A stretch of DNA of 64,000 nucleotides from Pratylenchus scribneri (lineage: Eukaryota > Nematoda > Chromadorea > Rhabditida > Pratylenchidae). The stretch spans positions 2,542,001 through 2,606,000 of the forward strand of contig JAQSEB010000021.1 in assembly GCA_030063045.1 (NCBI GenBank), written 5' to 3'. Shown one piece after another: positions 46,801 through 57,454 of the stretch (position 1 is its first letter; every line of letters begins with the position of its first letter). The notes under the pieces are model-generated. The model made no database searches and was not told the origin of the DNA. It saw only the letters and a list, made by a program, of their open reading frames with translations. The position numbers and the translations under genes were made by a program.

Positions 46801-49800
46801 TTAATCTACTTGTGAATCATCCTGTGAATGATGTCGACTAGCTCCGGCACCGCCAGCAGCGATTGACACACCAAAAGCGAGCCCTGAGGCTACCGAGCCT
46901 TTGCGCGAGGCAATTGAAAGCATTTCTACATGGAAATAAATTTAAATTAATTTATTTTGAATTTACCGGCTTCTTCCTTCAAGGCTTGATGAAATTCATT
47001 GTGCCGGTCTGCCTCCTCCAATTTGCCTTCCAAATAGTGCGAAACGGTGGAGGCAACGAACGCATCGCCCAAAACATTAATGCATGTTCGAATTCGATCG
47101 CTATGGTGGAAAATTCATATAAATATTGTTAAAATGTTCTGGAAAATAATTTTTCGCTTTTTTTACTTTTATTTAATAGGAAAAAATTCAAAAAAAGTTA
47201 AAAAAAATTGAAAAGCTATGGCAAATAAATTTTTTATATTTTTATTTTAAATTTATCACATTCATTTTATAATTTTAATTATAAGGAATTATTAATTTTT
47301 GAAATTTTTTATTTATTTTATACCTTCCTTTTTATTATCTTAATTTACATTAAAATAATAATCCATTAATTATTTCAAAAATTAAAAATTAAAAAAAAAT
47401 ATTCTGCCCAGCGGGTATGGACAGTGCGAATTTTATTCACCATTTTATGGACTAAAATTTTTTTTAATAAATTACTAAATTTTTTAATGAAAAGTTCATT
47501 TATTTTCATTTTATCTAAATTTATACAGAAGCCAATCGGCTGTAATTATCAATGGGATGTCTTTGACTGGCAATCCAACTGTTGAGAGGATCACAAAAAT
47601 TGAGACGAGACCAGCTGGTACAGAATTTAAGCCCAATGATGCGATTGTGGCAATAAAACTGTAGAAAAGATTAAAGATATATTATTGAATTGGTAAATTA
47701 TAATTTATAATCTATCATGTATTTAACAATGAATAAATTGATTATTAAATGAATTCCTTTATAAAGGCTATAAATAAAATTAAAAACTAAATTTTAAGTG
47801 ATTTCAAACGAAAATTTTTAGTGATTTCAAACCAAACAGATTCTTTGGTTTTAATCCAAAAAACGGTTTAAAATGGTTTCGACCTAAAGAGCATTAAATT
47901 TCTAAAATTTAGACCAAAAATTACAACCTAAACTTGTTTTAAACCAAAAATTTAAGATCGAAAATTTTGTTAAATATTTTTATAATTTAGAAAAAAATTA
48001 CAAAGCTTAAAGTTTTTAAAACAATGCTAACTTGAACCGGTTTTAAAACCAAATCTTTGTTGAGATAATCTCAAAATTAACTCACCTAACTGTGATAACC
48101 TCCGTCATTGTAAGTGTCACATTGTTCAGTTGTGCAATGAAAATGACTGCAACCGCTTCATATAGGGCATTTCCATCCTATGAACAAATTTAGCCAAGAA
48201 ATTTTTTTAATTAGACCATATTTATCGTAGAGCCAAGTGGAAGGACGAAGCGGGTAATCCGGCGATCGACATGCAATTTTTCCTCCATACAGCGCATTGA
48301 GACGGGCTTAAATGAGGGAAAAATATTCAAAATAATTTTATGATTATTTTAAAAATTAGATAAAAATAATTTTAATTTTTTTATCTATTTTTTATATTTT
48401 TATTTACCAATGCGGCACCGCCCGAAGCCGTTCCAAATGCCGTCACTAAAGCTTGGAGCATTCCGCGGACCACCTAAAATAATGATTTTATTTTTAAATA
48501 TTTTTTTTTAGTATAAAATACATTGAAAAAGTCAGATTTAAATATTTCTTAAGGCGCTTTATTAATTAAATAATTTTGTCGGTGGGTAATGTTTCAGTAC
48601 CGCACGTTTCAGTCCCAGCCACTTTGTTGAGCCATAGCTCAACAAATAAGAAACCGTATGATGCAATCTTGGTATCATTTGATAGAGCTATCTGAACTCT
48701 ATCGAATAGTGATAAAGCTTTTTTGATTAACTTAAATTTTAAATGACTTAAAGCTGAATAAGTGAATACAAGTCGCTTTTTCTTAATTAAAAGCTTGTAA
48801 TTAAGTGGATATCAAACTTTTCGCAGATCTCTATATACTATTTGATAGAGCTCAGATAGCTCTATCAAATGATACCAAGATTGCATCATACGGTTTCTTC
48901 TTTGCTGAGCTATGGCTCGTCAAAGTCGCTGGGACTGAAACGTGCGGTACTGAAACGTGACGGTCCGTAATTTTGTAGATTAATTCGGGATGCAAGGTTT
49001 TGTAAGTTTTTGATTTGTTAGCAAATGCTGCCCGTCAGTTATTTTTAGCCCCAGCCCCGGCCCCGTGCTCCGGCTTTTCAAAATTTTGGCCCCGGCCCCA
49101 GTCCCGAGGCCAGCCCCGGACAAACAGCAAAAAAATTTTGGCTTCTAATTTTCGAAAAATTCTTTAAAATCAAAGAAATTTTATAAAAATTATTAAATTA
49201 TTTAATGTATTTTTTATTTTTAACTATCTATCCTCGAAATATAATAACGATATTTCCATTATTTCATTTTCAAAAAATATAATTTAACTCTTCAAAATCA
49301 AAATAATTTAAAAATTGAAGGAACCAAAAAATTTAGGAAACCTACTAAAAACTGGCAAATATTTAGATAAAAGGCTTAGCATATAATAATGATGATGATG
49401 TAGACATAATTTCAATTTTAATGGACATATTTTTATTGACATGATGGATAATAAAAATTCCAAAAGAATTCTATTTTCGGATATCTTCCAAAATATAAAT
49501 CCAACCTTCAATGGATTTCGCCGAGTGAAGAGAACATACAAAAGTGGCATCGTAACGAGTGTGTGCACGGCCAAAGCACTCAGCACGGTTACGACGTAGA
49601 GGAGAAGAACCGCCGCTGTGTCACTCAAATCCTCCAATTCCAACAAATTGCCCGCAATCAGACTGATGATGCCCACAGGCGTTAACCACATGAAAATGCC
49701 AACCAATTGCATGATTACGGCCTCAAGGATTATGAAGAATCTATAAATGAAAAGAATAAAATTTGTCAGAAAAATTATGCAAAAGCATATATGTTAAAAT

Positions 49801-52800
49801 AATTTATACATTTTCTTGGCTTTTGACAGTATTTAAGTAATTTTGTCAATGTAGAAGAACATTGGCATTCACACATTCACTTTATCTAGCTAATCTTTTC
49901 TCCCTAGCGTTCGAGAACAAACACAATTGTGCATCCGTGTGCGTTCCTAGTTTACAAATTTCATTTATAAAGTCGGGAACACACACAATTGTGTGCGTTC
50001 CTAGTTTACTAATTGCATTTATAAAGTTGGGAACACACGCAATTGTGTGCGTTCTGTGTGTGTTCCCTGCGTTAAAATTGCATTTTTATGTGTGTGCGTT
50101 CCCTATATACTAATTGCATATTTAAATCGGGAATACACACAATTGTCACCGGCCGAACTCTTCAATTTTCATGTTCAAATTTATTAATAACTTTCGTCTT
50201 CTTACCTTTATTTTCTTTTATCTCATCTTTCTTTCCTTTCATCTCATTAGTATTTCTTACTCCTAATTAGGGATGGGTTCGATTTCATTTTTCAAAAATA
50301 TCGAAAATCGAACAGGAGAAAAAACCCTCATAAAAAATCAGAAAAATCGAAAATCGATCGAAAATCCTCCTATTTCGATTTCGATGCTCAAAATAAATCG
50401 AAATCGAACCCATCCCTACGTCCTTTCTATTTCTATGTCATTTATTAGCATTTAAAATTTCTTACTCAATGATAATTCGTGCTCGTTCGCCAAGTTGCGA
50501 AATGACAATGCCAAATCCAGTGCAAAATACGATGATGCCTTATAGAAAGACTATATTAAAATAAAGAAAAATTTAATTACTTTTTTTATTGAATTTTTAG
50601 AAAATAAAAGGGATTGCTGAATTTGATATAAAATGTGATGGCAAAATAAGCCAAATTCTGTTGGGTATTTGTTGATCAATAATTTTAAAATTAATATTTT
50701 TTTAGGAGAATTTTAAAAATTTAAATTCTGAGATTTTTTAAATTATATAGTTAAAAAATTATTCTTGAAAGATTCTTCCATTTAATTTAGATTATCCATT
50801 AAATAATTTTGATTAAATGTTAAATATTAAATTACTACTAGATTATAGATAATAAAATAAATGTGAGTATCAGCAGATAGTATTTTTTTTCACTCCAAAA
50901 TCAACCGAAATTTTTCCACTTACCAAGAATGTTCATTCCGTTCACATTTTCAATTTTCTTCCGAAATGGAATTTGTTGGGATTGTTGCCCAGCGGTAACC
51001 AAATATCCTCCTCCATCCCCCATTGTCCCATTTTCTTGTTGAGGATCGCCGGCTGCAGCCGGTGCCGGCATTGCCGTCTTTTTCTGTTGTCCTCTTCTGC
51101 CTCCTTGTAAATTGTAATGATGATATTTGGTCTGCACTCGTTGCATTGTGGCTTGAACAACATTCTCGGGGAACATATTCCTTTAACAGAAAAAAAATTT
51201 ATTTTATTTTCTCGAATAATGTAGAATTCATAATAATGATTTTTTAAAAATTTAGGTGGAATTATATAAAATCATCAAAGAAAAAGATGGAACCGATTTT
51301 GGTAATTTTGATTATAAATTAAAGAGCAGAATGTTGACTATTTGTTGATATCAATTTTATTTAGATTGGTTGGAATTGGGTTATTAAACGTCAATTATTT
51401 AAGCTTTTGTATTTTGTGAAATTCGAGCAATAATTTGCATTTTGTATTTCTTTTTTTTGTATTGATTAAATATGCTTTTTGTAATGGGATTGGTATTAAG
51501 CGCTTTTGCAAAGTAATTTTTTCCGGATGTTTTCCGTATGAGGAGCTTTTGTAAAGTAATTTTTTCCGGATGCTTTCTGTATGATGAGCTTTTGTAAAGT
51601 AATTTTTTCCGGATGTTTTCCGTATGACGAGCTTTTGCAAAGTAATTTTTTCCGGATGTTTTCCGTATGATGAGCTTTTGTAAAGTAATTTTTTCCGGAT
51701 GTTTTCCGTATTACGAGCTTTTGCAAAGTAATTTTTTCCGGATTCTTTCTGTATGATGAGCTTTTGTAAAGTAATTTTTTCCGGATGTTTTCCGTATGAG
51801 GCGCTTTTGTAAAGTAATTTTTTCCGGATTCTTTCTGTATGATGAGCTTTTGTAAAGTAATTTTTCCGGATTCTTTCTGTATAATGAGCTTTTGTAAAGT
51901 AATTTTTTCCGGATGCTTTCCGTATGACAAGCTTTTGTAAAGTAATTTTTTCCGGATGTTTTCCGTAAGACGCGCTTTTGTAAAGTAATTTTTTCCGGAT
52001 GTTTTCCGTATGACGAGCTTTTGTAAGGAAATTTTGACATGCTTTTGTAAATGAAAATAGAATTAATTTGGATAGCAAAATAGCCGCTGCTCTATAATTT
52101 ACTTTCTGATAATAACCAACCATTTAAAAGTTGAATCCATCATTAACCAAAATCTTCTAAAAATAATACCTAATACAAATCGCACTTATGGATGCTTAAA
52201 TAATTTTGCTTTTCATAAAGTTAGTCATAATTCATTTTTCACCTGACAACATCAAGAAATGTGTCCAGCGGCGATATTGGGTGATGTTGAACTTCCATGT
52301 ACGTTAAATCCTGCTTTATGGACGGATCGCCTGGATGGATGACCAAAACAAGCACAACACCTGTCTGTATTTAAAAAATTAATATGAATAGTAATTTACA
52401 AAAAAAATTTTTTATGTGGTATTATAATAATTGTTTTTTTTTCAAGGAAATAGATTGTCATTTGGCCATATTTTTATGCTTTCAAAATTAAAATTTTTTG
52501 TTATTATATTTTCGATAAATTAGTTAGATTTGAGAGAAATTTAATTCCTTTTTTAAATATAATTTAAAAAATTAATATTATGGATTAAATAGAAATTTTA
52601 TGAGAAAAAAAAGCGGTCGAACCAATGTGGCAAACAATGTTGTGATCACATAATAGCCAACGGTGAGCAGGCTCATTTGCCCTGACTCGCGTGCATCCAT
52701 TTGGGCAAGAGCTGAATAAGAAAATAAATTGATTGACATTTTTAATTTTATTCAAAAAAAACTGAAAAGTTCCTAATTGAAATTGGGAAAACAAAAAAAA

Positions 52801-54252
52801 ATGAATGATTGTGTAATAATGTTGGGTTGTCCCCAATTCCCAAATATTAGGGAGAATATTTATTCACTTTTTTTATTTATCAAATAACAAGTTGAATGAT
52901 TGAGATTAAGTGAATGTGTGGAGGTCGGATGGCTGGGTTTTATAACACAAGATGAGGGATGGGCGGGAACATGGAATCGATTTAAATATAAATGAGGTGA
53001 ATAGGCGGGAAGGATGGGAAGAGGGAATAGAGGTTGATGGGCGGGAAGAAATGTCCAATGTCCATTTATCACAATTGAAGACAATAAAATTGACTCTTAT
53101 TCATCATCTCTTCAAGGAGATTTTGGAATAATTTCAGACAATAATTTAATATTTTTTGAAATTTTATTTTAATATATTGCCCATTTTTTAAATAAGGAGG
53201 ATTTTTCAATTTAATTTAAATAATAATTATTGTGATGTTATCAAATTTTATTACATTTCTCTCTCTTCCAAGGTGGTTGTAGTAAATTTTTGAAAAATTT
53301 TACGATAATCGGGATTTATTATTTTTATCATATTCTTTATCATAAAATAGGTATAGTATAGACGAAGAACCCTTTCAATTGATTCAAATTATTAATATTT
53401 ATTTTTAATTAATTTTTGAAACAATTCAATTTGGTACATTTTCTAATGCCTTTTTAAACAATTTTTGGATAATAAAAAATTTTTCCGAATTTTTTTATCC
53501 TCTATCCATAAAAGTTAAGGACTTTCCTTTTTTAATTCAAATTTAAAAAATACCAGCAACCAATGACGAGAATATGAGCGGCAAAATCATCAGCTTGAGA
53601 ACTTGCATGAATATTTCCCCTTAAAAATGGGATTTAATTAGTGGTCTTAAATTATTTTCAAACCTGGAAAATTGATAAGCCTTACAGACTCTTGGGAAAG
53701 TTGAAGGCCTCGAAGGGCAAATCCAAGCAATAGACCAACCAAAACAGAGGAAATTGTCAGTGACAATAGCAAATGGCTACGAAAGAGGAGTGCAAATCTA
53801 CGCCAAAATCGGCGATAACCTTTGAAAATTAAATAATTATTATTTTTGTTTACATTTTAACTGTCTAAAAATTAAGAAAAAATAACGTTTATGTTTTTAT
53901 CCTAATATATTCACAAACAATATGCCATTGGATATATTTCGTCAAGATATAAAGCAGGTTTATAATTTATATAATGGCTTGGTCAAAATTAAGGGGTATT
54001 AAATCGCTTAAACCGATTTTGATTTTGGTTCAAACTGAATTGGTTAAACCTTAAACCCAAAGCTAAATCATTATCAAATTATATATCTTGACGCAATTTA
54101 TCGATTTGCAATGATTTAAAAAATTACCATTTAATTGATATAATTTTTTGATTCACTTTTTGACAATTCCAATTTTTAAGTAATTAATTTATTTGAAGGA
54201 AACATTTACTTGATTGCCTTCTCAACGGTCGAATCAATTGGGGTAATGCCAT
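46801..54252 (-). CDS. SLC1 family sodium-coupled glutamate-type transporter
   Basis: Fourteen exons: 54210-54252, 53664-53819, 53554-53619, 52623-52711, 52243-52364, 50924-51180, 50466-50538, 49506-49740, 48408-48473, 48217-48306, 48086-48177, 47527-47658, 46967-47100 and 46801-46925; phases close to 559 residues, normal for EAATs. The TM1 region holds [20 protein letters not shown], then [20 protein letters not shown], with a long Gln/Gly-rich loop after [10 protein letters not shown] (residues 159-244) where EAATs have their glycosylated loop. TM7 has the Na-binding NMDG (398-401), and TM8 has [12 protein letters not shown] with Arg 478, the residue that selects acidic substrates. The plasma-membrane glutamate/aspartate uptake role is by family. 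Odd: the HP1 tip reads TASGGAALP instead of the usual SSSSATLP, and the HP2 tip reads SVPAGLV, one residue shorter than the usual form. Introns are full of repeats. Confidence 0.92.
48580..48967. mobile_element. Fold-back MITE with 9 bp target duplication
   Basis: TAATTTTGT flanks both sides (48571-48579, 48968-48976). Ends carry GTTTCAGTACCGCACGTTTC and the inverted GTGCGGTACTGAAACGT. Long inner arms (AGCTCAACAAAT, GATGCAATCTTGGTATCATT) are also inverted. Nine-base duplication suggests Mutator-like mobilisation. Transporter intron. Confidence 0.85.
49035..49125. mobile_element. Possible solo end of a GC-word hAT-like element
   Basis: A 90 bp patch of CAGCCCCGGCCCC words in AT-rich intron DNA, like the subterminal parts of the hAT-like elements, but no opposite end or duplication could be found. 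Confidence 0.4.
49862..50140. repeat. About 63 bp tandem repeat with CACACAATTGTGTG palindromes
   Basis: Four copies containing GTGTGCGTTCCTAGTTTAC, AATTTCATTTATAAAG and GGGAACACACACAATTGTG. Each junction is a short perfect palindrome. Transporter intron. Confidence 0.8.
50268..50418. mobile_element. 151 bp hAT-like MITE
   Basis: Ends TAGGGATGGGTTCGATTTC and GAAATCGAACCCATCCCTA are perfect inverted repeats with YARNG form; the interior repeats AAAATCGA words. The flanks do not match, so the target duplication is lost. Confidence 0.75.
51499..52045. repeat. 43-44 bp minisatellite, about twelve copies
   Basis: Unit: GAGCTTTTGTAAAGTAATTT, then TTTCCGGATG, then TTTTCCGTATGAC. Single-base variants and a few indels. 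Because the unit is not a multiple of three, all frames of one strand stay open and give long false reading frames (51395-52123). Transporter intron. Confidence 0.95.
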
Positions 54253-54916
54253 TTTAAAGGTAAATAAATTTCAAATATTATTTTACCTTATATTAAAAAA
54301 AAAGATAAATTTTTAAAATTTCCTCATCAGAAATATATTTAAAAAATGGAAATATTTGGAAAATAAAAATGTCGCACAATTTCAATCAAAATACGCACTC
54401 GATAAAAAAGTCAATTTTAAGGTTTTATTACTCCAATATTATTAAATGTGCAAATCCCTTTTCTCTTTTTACAATTCTCCATCCCCGAAAATGGTTGCTC
54501 GCTCGCCGTTAATTTTCCATCGAGCGTCAATCGCATCATCATTTTATTCCTCCAGGCGGGAATCAATCGATTTTATTGGTCACTCGCCAATCAAATCATT
54601 CAAAAAATGTGATAGAAATATGAAAGGATTTTTGAATTGTTTCTTAAATGGTTCATTTTCATCTGTAATATATTTATTTCCATTTTTGGCAAAATTTTCA
54701 ATTTCACTTTTGAATCTGATAATATGATTTAATTTACTCATAAAGCTTTTTTTTTGATTACTTTATTATGAAATGAAAAGATTGTGGATAAAAAAAACTT
54801 TTGAAATCTTTGTTTATTGGGAAAAATGAAAATATTGAAATTGATAGTCAATGAAAAATGCGAAATGTCTCATTTTTGGTATGCCATTTTCCCGTCAAGC
54901 AATTTGTGTGTTTTAT
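54253..54916. other. Intergenic gap upstream of the transporter
   Basis: About 660 bp, AT-rich, including the transporter promoter region and the 3' end of the next gene. Open frames at 54446-54727 are not supported by any family resemblance. Confidence 0.5.
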
Positions 54917-55344
54917 TTAGTTTGTTGATGAGGAAGATTCAACAGCTTCTTTCTTTGCTTTTTTGGCTTCCTTCTTTGCTTTTTCCTTTGCTTCTTTCTT
55001 TGCTTTTTGTTTTTTAGCGCATCTCTCTTTGTGATCGGCAATTAGACCATCCTGTTAAATCGTGAAAGTTACTTTTATTTTAATGGCTTTTATGTTAGAT
55101 GTAAGAAATCCAATCTTTTCCTTATTTTCCATAATTAAATAATTTTGTCAAAAATAATTTAGCTGACCCCCTCTGCCTTGTATATATTGCCCTTCTCTTT
55201 TTGTACGGTTACTTGACCGCCACAATGTTCACAATCGAAAATGATGGAGCCACCGGCCTCAATTTGTTGTGGAATGAATATTGTGGCCAATAATAGAAAA
55301 AAGAGAATTGTTGAAGTGGCACAAATGGAGGAGGAAAATTGCAT
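54917..55344 (-). CDS. Small secreted protein with CxxC motif and lysine-rich tail
   Basis: Two exons, 55168-55344 and 54917-55051, joined in phase 0; 103 residues. Start at 55344 because a signal peptide follows (ATSTILFFLLLATIFIP, cleavage near QQIEA); the frame is open further upstream, but that part lies in a transposable element. The mature N-terminal part has FDCEHCGGQVTV, a possible zinc-binding CxxC knuckle, and one more Cys (ERCAKK). The C-terminal half is almost only Lys, Ala and Glu (AKKEAKEKAKKEAKKAKKEA), then ESSSSTN. The tail could bind nucleic acid or act as a nuclear localisation signal if the protein enters a host cell, as seen in some nematode effectors; that is speculation. 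The family was not recognised. Confidence 0.75.
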
Positions 55345-55370
55345 ATTTAAAAGATAAAATTTTTTTTTGT

Positions 55371-55737
55371 CCATAAAATACATTTTTTTATCCATAAAAT
55401 ACATTCTTTTGTCCATAAATCTATTTTTGTTGGATAACTTTTTTGTGCTAGATCCTAGACCCATAAATCTTATACCCATTTTATAGAGCGCATCGAGACG
55501 CGTTGAATGATATAAAGTTTGTTGAGATTTGGTTCAAAACTAATAGAGTTATAGACCAAAAACCATAAGATGGTTTAAACGGTTTAATACTTCGAATTTT
55601 GGCCAAACCTCGATAAACAATACATCAATCGACGCGTCTCGATGAGCTCTATAAAATGCGTATAAGGTTTATTGGTTTAGGAACTAGGTTATAATCAAAA
55701 AACTGATTTATGGACATAAATTTATGGACAAAAAAAA
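55371..55737. mobile_element. Palindromic MITE with repeated TTTTGTCCATAAA end
   Basis: Left end: three tandem copies of TGTCCATAAAATACATTTT or variants; right end: TTTATGGACATAAATTTATGG plus an A run. Inner arms carry ATCGAGACGCGTTGAATG and CGACGCGTCTCGATGAGC, related to 5430 and 41789. The element ends 26 bases upstream of the start codon at 55344. Confidence 0.75.
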
Positions 55738-57454
55738 TTGGCACCCTATTTAAAATTGTGATGGTGGATTTGTTTTATTCTTTGAATTTAATTTTAAAAG
55801 AAATGAAATATTTCGGTGAGGAAAATAAACTATATTTCTAAGTTCTAACTGATTCTATCCCCAATTTAGAACCCTCCATTCATATTAATAAATCCAGCAT
55901 CTTAATCAATAAAATGTATGGTTTCGCTGTTCGGCCGATTTTGCGATGTCCATTCAATTTCATGTGATCATTCAAAATATATTGCCTATTGCTAAAGTGA
56001 ATTCAATCCCCACAGCACAGATAGGAAATATAGGGGAAATAGGGGTAAATCTGGGAAATTATTTTAAACATCAATCCATAGATTTTATCAAATCGTGCTC
56101 GAAAAAATTTAAATTGCATGAATTGATTCAGAAAAAAAGATATGGGCCATTGGAAACTTAAAAAAATTGAGAATATAATAATTATTATTTTTGCCAATTC
56201 TTTTTTTTTTAAATAATTCTTTAGAAGGTTGATTTGGCCAAATTCGGATGTAGCTGGTCGAGACAAATCGATTGCCTATCATTTGACCATTCTTTAACTC
56301 GTTAACTCGATTGTATATGGCAATCGTAAAGAATCTGTATCCCTAATTTTTTTCGATTTTTTTCAAATAAAATATGTTTTCTGAGGTTTTCATTGGTGTA
56401 GAACACGAATTTGTTATTCATTTTGTCATATCTTGCCATCTTGGTAGAAAATGTCAACTTATACTTTGAAAAAGTAAAGGGGGGATCAAGGGCATTTTTG
56501 GTGAAAATTTTATAAACTCGACACAGCTCGGCAAGCTGAATTGAATTATTCCATTTTTATAAAATATTATTCAGTTATTGGCAAGTTATGGCCAAAAGTA
56601 ATATTTGTCTTAATAAGATATTTTTCCTTCGAACTTGATTATATTATAATATTATTCAATAAAAATGTTATCATTATATTCAGCTCGACGAGCTGCGTTG
56701 AATTAACTACAATTTGGCTATATAAAAATTTTCACCAAAAATGCCTTTGGTCCCCCCTTTACGTATCTTGGTAAAAGTCGGAAATATTTTACCAAGATGG
56801 TAAGATATGACTAAATGAATGTCAAATTCGTGTTCTACGCCCACGAAAACTCACAGTAAACATATTCTTAGAAGAAAAAATCGAAAAAAATAGGGATACA
56901 GATTCGTTACGATTGCCGATTATATTATGTTTTTCTATTTTCGAGATTTCGTCCCATTTTCCCCATTTTGTGTATTTCGTCCATTCGGGGTTTCATCCAA
57001 TTTCTACTTTGTCGAGGTTTCGTCCTTTTTTACCTTTTTAGTGTTTTCGGGAATTCAGGGTTTGGTCCCATTTTCTGCATGTTTGTCGGGGTTTCGTCTT
57101 TTCGGGGGTTTCGTTATAATGCGGACTGCTGGAGAAGTGGCGGAGAATATATCTTTGTAATGTAAATTGAAAGAAGAACCCAAATAAAATGAAGGTACGA
57201 AAGGATTTTTCCATTTCCACAAAATAATGGATAATAAAAGAGCAGTAAAATAAAGGCAATTTATCAATATTATTTTAGGAATTTATTAAAATATGTTTCA
57301 ATATGGAATATTTCATTTTTTATACTGGGAATATTGTTGTGTAAATTAAAAACACAAATATAATTTATGAACTAAGCAAAATAAATGTAATTAAATATTA
57401 CATCTTCTCTTCCAATGTATATTCTATCAATTTGATATTCATTTCATCATTAAT
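55738..57454. other. Intergenic region with fold-back element
   Basis: Holds the fold-back element 56317-56913 and, at about 56930-57120, a patch of TTTCGTCC/TCGGGGTTTCGT words that creates overlapping open frames. No gene seen. Confidence 0.55.
56317..56913. mobile_element. About 600 bp fold-back MITE
   Basis: Left GGCAATCGTAAAGAATCTGT and right ACAGATTCGTTACGATTGCC are inverted, as are inner blocks TATCTTGCCATCTTGGTA/TACCAAGATGGTAAGATATG and ATTTTTGGTGAAAATTTT/AAAATTTTCACCAAAAAT. The centre has CAGCTCG words. Target duplication not clear. Confidence 0.8.

Noticed and set aside
51395..52123. A 242-residue minus-strand open frame
   Set aside because: It is generated by the 43-44 bp tandem repeat, overlaps two other open frames of the same repeat and lies inside an intron with supported splice sites.
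54420..54540. A minus-strand ATG frame (MMRLTLDGKLTASEQP) as first exon of the transporter
   Set aside because: Its possible donor has the wrong phase; the short exon at 54210-54252 fits in phase and reads smoothly into the conserved part.
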